Shown: piece after piece, positions 36,267-44,462 of the stretch
How the letters are laid out: every line of letters begins with the position of its first letter
How positions within the stretch are numbered: position 1 is the stretch's first letter
Source of the DNA: Chloroflexi bacterium bin125
Lineage (GTDB): Bacteria; Chloroflexota; Dehalococcoidia; Bin125
Assembly: GCA_002239025.1 (NCBI GenBank)
Contig: MPNM01000016.1
Location: forward strand, 1-64,000
Length of the DNA stretch: 64,000 nt
Direction: 5' to 3'
Notes under the pieces: model-generated
Told to the model about the DNA's origin: nothing
Databases searched by the model: none
The model's input: only the letters and a program-made list of their open reading frames with translations
Program-made: the position numbers and the translations under genes

Positions 36267-36860
36267 TCACGTGCAATCAACGTTAGTCGGCTCTTGTTTC
36301 GTTTCCTGTCGGCGCAGGTACAGCCGCAGTCCGGCGATTCCGAGTATGAGCGCTGTCGCCACTCCGATCACCAAAATCGCCGACTGCTTGTCTTGTTCTG
36401 AATCGTCGCCGACGAAACCGCCAACACCCGTGTTGGGAAAGCCCGAGTCTCCTGTGCCTTGAACTCCGCCGTCGAATGCTGCCAGATCCTCTCCCGCCAA
36501 CTCCACCGGAGCGGTCCGGCCGCAACGACCGACATCAACTCCGTCCCAGGAGTACACGACGTAGTCGACGCCTGCTTCGAAGGGATAGCCGCAGGCCGCG
36601 GAGTCGCGATGTGTGGTCAGCGTGATTGTCTCGGACTGCGGTCCTTTCCAGACTGTTTCGACATCGAAATCGATGGATAGCCGGCCATCTTCGTCTGGCG
36701 TGCCTATCGACGTGACAGTGCCTCGAAAAACCAGCGACGATCCTGCCAACTCCTCGGCTGGCGTGCCGGGAGGTGCGCACGAGCAGGCATATGTGCTTGT
36801 CGGGGATATGACGAGCCCGAGACTGATCATCGACACGACCAACAACAGACGCAGCAACAT
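36267..36860 (-). CDS. Secreted, C-terminally anchored protein with TIMP/netrin-like domain (copy 1)
   Basis: A 197-residue protein. A signal peptide runs to TYA, followed by CSCAPPGTPAEELAGSSLVFRG; the mature chain would start with Cys-x-Cys as in TIMP domains. VWKGPQSETITLTT, ACGYPFEAGVDYVVY and CGRTAPVE follow. The C-terminus is a membrane helix (ILVIGVATALILGIAGLRLYL) with basic tail. The ATG at 36860 has GAGGGA 6-7 nt upstream. A paralogue with the same plan lies at 37592-38203. Role unknown; an extracellular Cys-rich domain held at the cell surface. Confidence 0.8.
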   Translation of the reverse strand: MLLRLLLVVSMISLGLVISPTSTYACSCAPPGTPAEELAGSSLVFRGTVTSIGTPDEDGRLSIDFDVETVWKGPQSETITLTTHRDSAACGYPFEAGVDYVVYSWDGVDVGRCGRTAPVELAGEDLAAFDGGVQGTGDSGFPNTGVGGFVGDDSEQDKQSAILVIGVATALILGIAGLRLYLRRQETKQEPTNVDCT

Positions 36861-36976
36861 CCGGCGTCCCTCAACTTCTCCCACGCCCGACTCCACGGTA
36901 ATCGGTTCGCGGCCCGATGTTCGATCAGCGAGAATCCAGGCGACATGGGGATAACACTGGAAGGTGAAGTTGAGCG

Positions 36977-37438
36977 ATGAGCGATCTTCAGAAGATCACG
37001 CCATATCTCTGGTTCGACAACTCCGCGGAGGCAGCGGTTGCCCTGTATGTTTCGCTCTTTCCGAACTCTCGGGTTATCAGCGTCGAGCAGATTCCATCGG
37101 GTCCTGGTGAAGATGGGGCGATCATCGAGTTTGAGCTCGACGGTCAGCGGTTCACGGCGTTTGATGGCGGGCCGATGTTTCAGTTCTCAGCGGCGGTGTC
37201 GTTTGTCGTCTCTTGCGAGACGCAGGAAGAGATCGACCACTATTGGTATGGGCTGTCAGAGGGGGGAGAGACTCAGCCGTGTGGCTGGCTGAAGGACCCG
37301 TATGGTCTGTCCTGGCAGGTAGTGCCGGCAGCATTGTCGGAGTTGATGGTGGCAGCGCCACTGCCTGTCATGGAAGCTCTGCTGGCGATGGGGAAGATCG
37401 AGATTGAGCCTCTGCGTCGGGCGGCCGGACTTGGTTAG
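36977..37438 (+). CDS. PhnB-type VOC family protein
   Basis: A 153-residue protein. ITPYLWFDNSAEAAVALYVSLFPNS and WLKDPYGLSWQVVPAALSEL are the hallmarks of the PhnB/3-demethylubiquinone-methyltransferase-like VOC family, although methyltransferase activity does not apply. Function in bacteria is generally unknown. It lies between the two TIMP-like paralogues on the opposite strand. Confidence 0.9.
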   Translation: MSDLQKITPYLWFDNSAEAAVALYVSLFPNSRVISVEQIPSGPGEDGAIIEFELDGQRFTAFDGGPMFQFSAAVSFVVSCETQEEIDHYWYGLSEGGETQPCGWLKDPYGLSWQVVPAALSELMVAAPLPVMEALLAMGKIEIEPLRRAAGLG

Positions 37439-37591
37439 CATTGGCGCCGGGCTGCGCTGCTTTCACACTCGCGAATGGGTTCACAGACCCGCACCTTTCT
37501 CAGTGACTGTGTCGAGGTCTGATTCGATGTCCGTGCTGTGGGCGGCGAGATTCCTGCTGTCGAGTGGTGAGCCGCAAGAACGTACCACTGC

Positions 37592-38203
37592 TCAGTCCGA
37601 AGCTGGCCGCAGTTTCCACAACAAGAGCGCGATGAGCGCCGCTCCTGACAAGGCAACGATCAGGATCAGCCATGTTGTTGGTGCGGACGATCCCGTGATC
37701 TCAGGATCAGCAGGCGCCGTTGGATTGTCATCTACTTCCGACAGTTCGTTGTTAGTGGCGCTTCCTCTGTCCTTTGGTTCGCTGCTGTTCGGCGGATAGC
37801 CTTGGACACCGTCGAACCCATACGGGGTCGAGCTGTCGATTTCTGTCGTGCGGCTGCAGAACGACACATAATTGCTTAGAAACTCGTTGTCGTCATACAC
37901 GAAGACGATGTACTCAAGATCTTCCTGAAAACTGAAACCGCATTGTTCTGAGCGTGTCCATATCGTGACTTCTTCTCTCAGCGCGCCCTTCCAGACGGTC
38001 AACACATCGAAATCAACCTCATATCCACCGGTAAGAGAGGCAGGTTCGCTCCGCGTGACGACACCTCGAAACACCTGCGCGGACTTGGTGAAGTCGTCTG
38101 AAACACTCCAATTTCCTTCTGGGCACTCACATGCATGCACTCGCGTGTCCAAGCTGCCAAGGAGCGTCGCCGCGAGAGCGATAGACAAGATCAGTCGAAC
38201 CAT
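37592..38203 (-). CDS. Secreted, C-terminally anchored protein with TIMP/netrin-like domain (copy 2)
   Basis: A 203-residue paralogue of the 36267-36860 product. It has a signal peptide ending RVHA, then CECPEGNWSVSDDFTKSAQVFRG. VLTVWKGALREEVTIWT and CGFSFQEDLEYIVFVYDDN follow, then CSRTTEID, a Ser/Pro/Asp-rich stalk and the C-terminal TM helix (TTWLILIVALSGAALIALLLW) with a basic tail. The Cys pattern of copy 1 is kept. AAGGA precedes the ATG. The conserved plan of signal, Cys-rich head, flexible stalk and TM anchor suggests a cell-surface role. Confidence 0.8.
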   Translation of the reverse strand: MVRLILSIALAATLLGSLDTRVHACECPEGNWSVSDDFTKSAQVFRGVVTRSEPASLTGGYEVDFDVLTVWKGALREEVTIWTRSEQCGFSFQEDLEYIVFVYDDNEFLSNYVSFCSRTTEIDSSTPYGFDGVQGYPPNSSEPKDRGSATNNELSEVDDNPTAPADPEITGSSAPTTWLILIVALSGAALIALLLWKLRPASD

Positions 38204-38218
38204 ACCCAGGTCCTTCGT

Positions 38219-39826
38219 TCAGACCGAGTACTTGAGTGCGCCGTCGACGTAGGTTTGCTGGACGGTGATCTCGCGCGTGTACTCCGGGTCGACGAGGGTG
38301 GGGTCGTGGCTGAGCACCACTACATCGGCTCGCTTGCCAACTTCGATTGAGCCGACCTCGTCGTCTCGGAACATGGCGACGGCGGAGTTGATGGTCTGCG
38401 TACGCAGGGCTTCGAGGGGGGAGAGCGTCTCCTCCTCGGCGATGACGTCGCCTTCTCGCGAGTTGCGAGTAGTCAGGGCGTACAGGCCCAGCAGGGGCTC
38501 GACCGGGGCGCAGGGGAAGTCGGAGCCTGAGGCGACGGTGACTCCGGCGTCGAGGTATGAGCGGTAGGGCAACGGTGGGATCGTGAGACCGGCGGCAGCG
38601 ATGAAGTCGACGAACTGCTGACCGACGGAGTAGAGGAAGGCAGGCTGGTGCGAGATAATCACGCCCAGCGAGGCGGCGCGTTCGATCTGTCCTGGGTCAG
38701 CAAAGAAGAAGTGCTCGATCCGGTAACGGGCGTCGCTGCGCGGAATCTCTCGCTGGACCCGTTCGTAAGTGTTGAGCGCCTGCTCGATTGCGCGGTTGCC
38801 GAGGCAGTGAATCGCCGTCTGCAGACCGTGCGAGGCGGCGTTGAGCACGAGTTGGTCAACCTCATCCTGTCCGTAGTAGGGCTCGCCGACATCCTCGAAC
38901 TCGCCGTCGGCGTGGCAGACTCGCATCGCGCTTGAGGGATAGACCGGATCCATGAACAGCTTGACGATGCCGCCGCGCAAGCGGTCGGAGACGTCGTCCT
39001 GGAGAAAGGCGCCGTTGGCGGCTGCCTCGGGCGCGCCGAAGAATCCGTTGCCGCCGCGCATCTGATGAACCACGATCGGCAGTTTGCCGCGCTCGTTAGC
39101 GATGCGGTACATCTCGGCGCTCTCGGGCATGACGACAGCGTCGCCAAGGCTGGTCACGCCGTGTGAGAGGTGACGCAGCGCGTTCTGCTCGACCAGGTCT
39201 GCCACGACTTCGGGGCCGAGCGTGTCGATGTGGGAACGCATCGTGGCGTGATGCACCATGTCCGAGGCGCGCTCGTAGAGCATGCCGGTCGCTTCGCCGC
39301 TTTCGTCGCGCAAGATCTGACCGCCGCGTGGGTCGGGAGTCTCGAAGTTGATCCCGGCGATCGCCATCGCGGCCGAGTTGGCGTAGGAGGCGTGGTAGGA
39401 GTAGTCCATCACGCAGACAGGGTTGTTGGGGGCCACGTCGTCCAACTCCGAGCGTGTCAGCCAGCCACCGTTCTCGTGTCGGGCGCCGTAACCGAGTCCC
39501 CAGATCCACTGGCCTTCAGGCGTACCGGCAGCGGCAGCCGAGAGCGCGTCGAGCACGGCCGGCTTGCCCGCTAGCGGTGGGATCCGGCAATCGACCGAGA
39601 CCGGCTCGAAGGTCGTCATCGAGAAATGGTTGTGCGGGTCGCAAAAGCCGGGGATCAAGGCGCGTCCCTGGAGTTCGACGTGGGTCGCGTCGGGGCCGAC
39701 AGCTTGGCGCGCCTCGTTGCTGTCTCCGACGGCGATGATTCGCCCGTCGCGGATAGCGACACCGGATGCGATGCGGTCGAGTCCGTCCATTGTCAACACA
39801 CGTCCACCGGTGAATAGCAGTTCCAT
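38219..39826 (-). CDS. YtcJ-like amidohydrolase (paralogue 1)
   Basis: A 535-residue amidohydrolase-3 family protein. GFCDPHNHFSM supplies the HNH-type binuclear metal site, GGIVKLFMDP the Lys that is often carboxylated, and IHCLGNRAIEQAL, YRIEHFFFAD and GSDFPCAP the later ligands. AAGGAG precedes the ATG. It shares length and long stretches of sequence with the 41236-42843 product, on either side of the Rieske oxygenase gene. YtcJ-type enzymes hydrolyse N-acyl or cyclic amide bonds. Substrate unknown. Confidence 0.9.
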   Translation of the reverse strand: MELLFTGGRVLTMDGLDRIASGVAIRDGRIIAVGDSNEARQAVGPDATHVELQGRALIPGFCDPHNHFSMTTFEPVSVDCRIPPLAGKPAVLDALSAAAAGTPEGQWIWGLGYGARHENGGWLTRSELDDVAPNNPVCVMDYSYHASYANSAAMAIAGINFETPDPRGGQILRDESGEATGMLYERASDMVHHATMRSHIDTLGPEVVADLVEQNALRHLSHGVTSLGDAVVMPESAEMYRIANERGKLPIVVHQMRGGNGFFGAPEAAANGAFLQDDVSDRLRGGIVKLFMDPVYPSSAMRVCHADGEFEDVGEPYYGQDEVDQLVLNAASHGLQTAIHCLGNRAIEQALNTYERVQREIPRSDARYRIEHFFFADPGQIERAASLGVIISHQPAFLYSVGQQFVDFIAAAGLTIPPLPYRSYLDAGVTVASGSDFPCAPVEPLLGLYALTTRNSREGDVIAEEETLSPLEALRTQTINSAVAMFRDDEVGSIEVGKRADVVVLSHDPTLVDPEYTREITVQQTYVDGALKYSV

Positions 39827-40038
39827 TACTTGCTCCTTCGCGACGCGAGCTCGGCGCCAAGAGGAGGCTAGCGGTTGCCTTCCGCCTCGGCCGAACTGGT
39901 TGGCAAGACGATCGTGGCTGAATCAGCGACTCGGCGAGCTGGTGATCTTTCAGATGGCTAACATGGAGGGGTGGTAACGCCGCACGATTGCGGGTTACGC
40001 GAGCGAGCGACCAGGGCTTCGTCTCCGGATGCCGACAC

Positions 40039-41199
40039 ATGAACCGCCGTGATCAAGCTCTTCAAGTTTCCGACGCTCTCCGGCTGGAGAGTTATCCGCA
40101 TCCGTATCCCAAGGGCTGGTATCGGTTAGCCGCTTCCTCGGAGCTGCGCCGCGGTGACATTCGCTACATCGAGTGTCTGGGCGGACAGTTTGTCGTCTGG
40201 CGCGAGGAGGACGGAGATGCCGTCCACGTGATGGACGCCCATTGTCCGCATATGGGCGCCAGTCTCGGCCTCGGCCGCGTGCGAGGGGACTGCATTGAAT
40301 GTCCTTTTCATCTCTGGCGATTCACGGGAACTGGTCGGGTGGCGCACATCCCATACAGCGACCGCCTTCCCCAGCGAACGGCCGCCAGGTCGCATCCGGT
40401 GCGGGACGTTTACGGTCAGATTTTCATCTATCACGCCAACGACGACTCGACTCGCAGGGACCCGGTAGATCCGCCGTACGAACTGCCGAAGTTTCCCGAG
40501 CTGGACGACGGCAGGATGGTGTACCGCGGGCAGCATGATGCGGGACGAGTCGGGATGCACATCATCGAGTTCGCCGAGAACACGGCAGATACGGCTCACT
40601 TCCAACCGCTGCACGGACAGTTCAAGATTCCCTGGACTGAGATTCCGGTTCCCGGAGTCGAGATCGTCCACTCGCCCCAATGGATGCCGGATCAGGAACG
40701 GTCATGGGCGGCGCACCTTGACGATGACGCCGGGCTGAGGGTGCTGGGACACCGGCTCGTGCAGAGACTGGCATTGGCGCGCGTGTCGTTCTGGGGACCG
40801 GGCAGCGTGATGACCTTCCGCATCAGTGTCCCCGGCATGGGCGAAGTCTTGCTGTTTCAGACTCATCTCCCGGTCGGGCCGCTGGAGCAGCAAGTCGACT
40901 TCCGCTGGTATGCGGATCGACAGATGCCCAGGCTGTTGGTCGGAGGCGTCGTCGGCGGTTGGGTCTCGCAGTGGCGAGAGGACCTCGATATCTGGGGCAG
41001 CAAGGTCTATCGAACCCGACCGCTGCTGTCCGGTGACGACGGTCCAATCCGCGCGATGCGCCGCTGGTATCGACAGTTCCTGCCCGACGACCGGTCGGAG
41101 GACACCCAGTCACGCATGAACTCTGTGCAAGAGCCTGCTGAACAGCGAGAGACTCAGTCGCAGATCGGCGCGACCACTCTCGGAGACAACACGGACTGA
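40039..41199 (+). CDS. Rieske oxygenase of the Neverland/KshA type
   Basis: A 386-residue ring-hydroxylating-type oxygenase. YPKGWYRLAASSELRRGD opens the protein. CPHMG...CPFHLW gives the Rieske ligands (around residues 70-93). ENTADTAHFQPLHG supplies the mononuclear iron Asp and two His. The C-terminal block WREDLDIWGSKVY...GDDGPIRAMRRWYRQF resembles the cholesterol 7-desaturase (Neverland/DAF-36) and 3-ketosteroid 9-hydroxylase group more than phthalate-type enzymes. That suggests a sterol or polycyclic lipid substrate, which is inference. The start is uncertain: ATG 40039 is the first with family-like sequence. It sits between two paralogous amidohydrolases on the other strand. Confidence 0.85.
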   Translation: MNRRDQALQVSDALRLESYPHPYPKGWYRLAASSELRRGDIRYIECLGGQFVVWREEDGDAVHVMDAHCPHMGASLGLGRVRGDCIECPFHLWRFTGTGRVAHIPYSDRLPQRTAARSHPVRDVYGQIFIYHANDDSTRRDPVDPPYELPKFPELDDGRMVYRGQHDAGRVGMHIIEFAENTADTAHFQPLHGQFKIPWTEIPVPGVEIVHSPQWMPDQERSWAAHLDDDAGLRVLGHRLVQRLALARVSFWGPGSVMTFRISVPGMGEVLLFQTHLPVGPLEQQVDFRWYADRQMPRLLVGGVVGGWVSQWREDLDIWGSKVYRTRPLLSGDDGPIRAMRRWYRQFLPDDRSEDTQSRMNSVQEPAEQRETQSQIGATTLGDNTD

Positions 41200-41235
41200 C
41201 GCTAGCTACTTGACGCCCTGGCACAGCGAGGCGTG

Positions 41236-42843
41236 CTACACCGAATAGAGCAGGTCGCCGCTGACGTAGGTTTGCTGGACGACGATGTCGCGGATGAATA
41301 GTGGATCGACCAACGTCGGATCGTGGCTGAGGACGACGAGGTCGGCTCGTTTGCCGACCTCGATCGAGCCGACTTCGTGGTCTCGGAACATGGCGGCGGC
41401 TGAGTTGAGGGTTTGTGTGCGCAGCGCTTCGAGTGGCGTGATTGCCTGATCTGGTGCGACCTCGACGCCGCTTCGTGTTCGACGCGCAACCATCGCGTAC
41501 AGCCCGGTCAGCGGCTTGACCGGGAAGCAGGGATAGTCCGATCCCGAGGCGAGCGTCAGACCGGCGTCGAGCATCGAGCGGGTGGGCAACGCCGGAAAGG
41601 GCAGTCCGGCTTCGCGGCGGAAGTGGTCGAATCCATCACCAATGGCGTAGAGGAACGATGGCTGGTGAGAGATCATCACACCCAGCGAGGCGGCGCGGTC
41701 CATCTGACCATCTTGAGGGAGGAACATATGCTCAATCCGGTAGCGCGGATCGCCTCGAGGGATCTCCCGCTGGGCGCGCTCGAAGGCATTCAAGGCCTGC
41801 TCGATTGCGCGGTCACCGAGGCAATGAATCGCGACCTGCAACCCATGTGATGCGGCTCCGAGGACCAATCGATCTACTTCGTCCTGTCCGTAGTAGGGCT
41901 CGCCCATCGGCTCGTGCGTGCCGTCGGCGTGGCATTTCGTGTAGGCGAATGTGGGCCAGACGGGGTCCATGAAGATCTTGACGATCCCGCCTCGGAGGCG
42001 ATCGGAGACATCGTCCATGAGGAACGCCCCGCTGGCTGCAGCTTCCGGCGCAGCGAAGAACTCGTTGCCTCCGCGCATCTGATGGACCGCGATTGGAACC
42101 TTGTTGCGGTCGTCGGCCAGGCGGTAGATCTCGGCGCTGTCTTCCAGGACAACCGCATCGCCGAGGCTGGTGATCCCGTGCGAGAGGTGTCGCCGTGCGT
42201 TCTGCTCGACCAGATCGGCGACGACCTCCTGCCCGAGCACATCGATGTGGGCACGCAACGAGGCATGATGTACTGAGTCCATGGCCCGTTCCCAGAGCAA
42301 GCCGGTGGCGTCGCCTCGCTCATTGCGGAGAATCTCGCCCCCGCGAGGATTCGGCGTATCGCGGCCAATGCCCGCGATCGCCAGGGCGGCCGAGTTTGCA
42401 TTGCAGGAGTGATAAGACTGATCCATCACGCAGACCGGATTGTTGGGCGCGACATCGTCCAGTTCGGTTCGCGACAGCACCGCTGCGCCCGAAGGCCCCG
42501 CGGCGTAGCCCATGCCCCAGATCCATTGCCCCTCGGGACTGCCTGAAGCTGCAGCCGCGATTGCGTCGAGCACTGCCGGCTTGCCTGCCATGGGCGGTAC
42601 GCGGCAGTCGACGGAGCGGGGTTCAAAGTTTGACATGGAGAAGTGATTGTGCGGATCACAGAAACCTGGAATCAACGCGCGGCCTCGCAGATCGACGTGT
42701 GTTGCCTCTGGACCGACCGTCTTGCGCACCTCATCGCTGTCTCCCACTGCGACGATGTGTCCGTCGCGCACCGCGACGCCGGACACGATGTGATCTAACC
42801 CGTCGATCGTCAGTACTCGGCCGCCGGTGAACAGTAGTTCCAC
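41236..42843 (-). CDS. YtcJ-like amidohydrolase (paralogue 2)
   Basis: A 535-residue amidohydrolase-3 protein that matches the 38219-39826 product in length and nearly in sequence. The N-termini both read ELLFTGGRVLT, and GFCDPHNHFSM, KIFMDPVWP and SGSDYPC match too. The GTG at 42843 is chosen because GGAGG lies 8 nt upstream and the start aligns exactly with the paralogue; an ATG 15 bp earlier is less likely. The two copies probably arose by duplication around the Rieske gene and kept the same orientation. Confidence 0.9.
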   Translation of the reverse strand: MELLFTGGRVLTIDGLDHIVSGVAVRDGHIVAVGDSDEVRKTVGPEATHVDLRGRALIPGFCDPHNHFSMSNFEPRSVDCRVPPMAGKPAVLDAIAAAASGSPEGQWIWGMGYAAGPSGAAVLSRTELDDVAPNNPVCVMDQSYHSCNANSAALAIAGIGRDTPNPRGGEILRNERGDATGLLWERAMDSVHHASLRAHIDVLGQEVVADLVEQNARRHLSHGITSLGDAVVLEDSAEIYRLADDRNKVPIAVHQMRGGNEFFAAPEAAASGAFLMDDVSDRLRGGIVKIFMDPVWPTFAYTKCHADGTHEPMGEPYYGQDEVDRLVLGAASHGLQVAIHCLGDRAIEQALNAFERAQREIPRGDPRYRIEHMFLPQDGQMDRAASLGVMISHQPSFLYAIGDGFDHFRREAGLPFPALPTRSMLDAGLTLASGSDYPCFPVKPLTGLYAMVARRTRSGVEVAPDQAITPLEALRTQTLNSAAAMFRDHEVGSIEVGKRADLVVLSHDPTLVDPLFIRDIVVQQTYVSGDLLYSV

Positions 42844-42880
42844 AGTCGAATCCTCCATGCACCGCAAGCAGCATTGCGCC

Positions 42881-42907
42881 GTGCCGGTCGTGCCGGTCGT
42901 GCCGGTT
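42881..42907. repeat. Short 9-bp tandem repeat
   Basis: GTGCCGGTC occurs three times head to tail (the last ends in T). It lies in the leader of the amidohydrolase gene at 41236-42843. Likely simple slippage. Confidence 0.6.
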
Positions 42908-43108
42908 GCTGCGGAGGTTACGTGAAGGGGGCAAGATGCTCGTCTGTTGCGGAATCCCGCAGATGCCAGAGTCGTTTTGAGATTGCACAGTCTGTATTCA
43001 CCAACTGATCCGGATGCTCCGAATCTTCCACAAATTCGGTTGGGCCTGTGGATAACTCGCATAAGAGTCGTCACGACATACCTGGACAGGCATATTCTCC
43101 CGAAGCGA

Positions 43109-43387
43109 ATGGAAGCCGTAGAGGAAGATTTCGTGCTGACAACCGAGCAAGTTGAGGCAGCGTTGGAAGAGGTCGAGCCATCGACCCGCTATCCAGTGGG
43201 CGGTATCGCGCACTTGGTTGAATGTGCCAATCTCGAGTTGCGTACGTGGGGACATGCGGGACATCAGGTCACCCTGGAGCGGGTTATGCCCTTTTTCGGC
43301 GATCCTGGGGTCTTGAACTGGGCATTCTGGTGCGAGACATGTCACGTCTCGCAGCTCGCCCTGCTGGCCAGGCCGGCGGCTCGCTAG
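43109..43387 (+). CDS. Small hypothetical protein
   Basis: A 92-residue frame. It is compositionally coding-like, with an acidic N-terminus (VEEDFVLTTEQVEAALEEVEP), a middle containing RYPVGGIAHLVECANLELRTW, and WAFWCETCHVSQLALL with a C-x-x-C-H-like cluster near the C-terminus. No family recognised. It ends at the start of a family A repeat. A larger in-frame extension upstream looks like leader sequence. Confidence 0.4.
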   Translation: MEAVEEDFVLTTEQVEAALEEVEPSTRYPVGGIAHLVECANLELRTWGHAGHQVTLERVMPFFGDPGVLNWAFWCETCHVSQLALLARPAAR

Positions 43388-43390
43388 CTG

Positions 43391-43463
43391 CTCGTCGCCA
43401 GCCGACCCCCCCTCTGTCACTCCGTGACATCTCCCTCCTTGCGGGGGGAGAGGGGATTGGAAG
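43391..43463 (+). repeat. Palindromic intergenic repeat, family A, copy 2
   Basis: The copy begins CGTCGCCAGCCGAC, contains CTGTCACTCCGTGACATCTC and ends in GGGGGGAGAGGGGATT. It shares this with the copy at 26-95. It lies between the small hypothetical gene and the phytanoyl-CoA dioxygenase stop. Confidence 0.75.
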
Positions 43464-43490
43464 CGCGCGGGCCGACCGTTGCGATGTGCG

Positions 43491-44378
43491 CTAGCCCTCG
43501 TCGTTGTCGCGCAACGACATGCTGACCGCCGTGACGTCGTCGCGATCATCCTTGATTGGGATCAGCTCTCCGTCGGGACGGGGATGATTGGCCCAGTGGC
43601 CGGTTGGCTCGGAGCCTCGGCAGACGATGGAGTTATCGTTCCAACCGTTGTAGGCGCGTACATCCTTGGAGAGGTAGCGCATCGCCAGTCCGCAGCGGCG
43701 GCGATTTGACACATTTGGCTCGGAACCGTGCAGGACCCAGTCGCTGTGCAACGAGATCTGGCCCGCCTTGAGTTCGAGCGCAACGGGCGGATCACCGTAG
43801 TCCTCGGGATTTTCGACGGTCTGATTGAGCACGTTCTGCTCGTCGGCGGTGCTGTCGCGGAAGGCGACCTGGGCGTTGTGGTGCGAGCCGGGAATCACCT
43901 GCATCGCGCCGTTGCTCAGGTCGACATCGTCGATCGCTAGCCAGGCCGAGACGACCTTGCTCGGCGTCAGCGGCCAGTAGGAGGCGTCCTGGTGCCAGCT
44001 CACCCGCTTGCCGTCGCCGGGGAGCTTGGCGAAGAGGTGGCTGTGGCGCAGGATCACCGTGTCGCCCAGCATGTCTTCCATCACATCGATGACCCGGCTG
44101 TCGGTCACGATGTCCCAGACGCCCTGGCAATGCTTGTGCCAGTTGGTGACCTCGTAGTTGTTCCAGCCGGCCTCCATTGCTTTCGGCAAGAGTTCGTCGA
44201 AGTATGAGCGAATCTGCTCGATCTCCGACTGCGAGAAGATGTCGATTGGTACGACATAGCCCTTGTCGTTGTATTGCTGGATCTGTTCCGGGCTGAGATG
44301 GCGAGGGTTGTCGACGCCGAGCGGGTAGAAGCGAAGGTCGCGTTCGAGCTCGGGATAGGCGTTGGTGCGCTGGATCAT
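43491..44378 (-). CDS. Phytanoyl-CoA dioxygenase (PhyH) family protein
   Basis: A 295-residue Fe(II)/2-oxoglutarate-dependent oxygenase. WHQDASYW holds the HxD iron ligands near residue 128. GSHHN follows, LHSDWVLHGSEPN supplies the distal His, and RRCGLAMRYL the 2-oxoglutarate-binding Arg. Such enzymes hydroxylate branched fatty-acyl-CoA, small amino compounds or secondary metabolites. The substrate cannot be inferred. It is followed by a DHA2 efflux pump on the same strand, upstream. Confidence 0.88.
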   Translation of the reverse strand: MIQRTNAYPELERDLRFYPLGVDNPRHLSPEQIQQYNDKGYVVPIDIFSQSEIEQIRSYFDELLPKAMEAGWNNYEVTNWHKHCQGVWDIVTDSRVIDVMEDMLGDTVILRHSHLFAKLPGDGKRVSWHQDASYWPLTPSKVVSAWLAIDDVDLSNGAMQVIPGSHHNAQVAFRDSTADEQNVLNQTVENPEDYGDPPVALELKAGQISLHSDWVLHGSEPNVSNRRRCGLAMRYLSKDVRAYNGWNDNSIVCRGSEPTGHWANHPRPDGELIPIKDDRDDVTAVSMSLRDNDEG

Positions 44379-44462
44379 GGGGGATCATCCTCAGTTAGGC
44401 ATCGGTCGGACAGACAGGCCTGACAAACAGGCTGGACAAGTGGAAGGTAACTGGTGCAGCGC

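Noticed and set aside
43400-43463. Possible CRISPR-like array formed by the repeated palindromes
   Set aside because: Copies are far apart and single, not regularly spaced with spacers.
42998-43549. 183-codon minus-strand frame across family A copy 2
   Set aside because: It is composed partly of repeat sequence and overlaps the start of a better frame; no domain seen.
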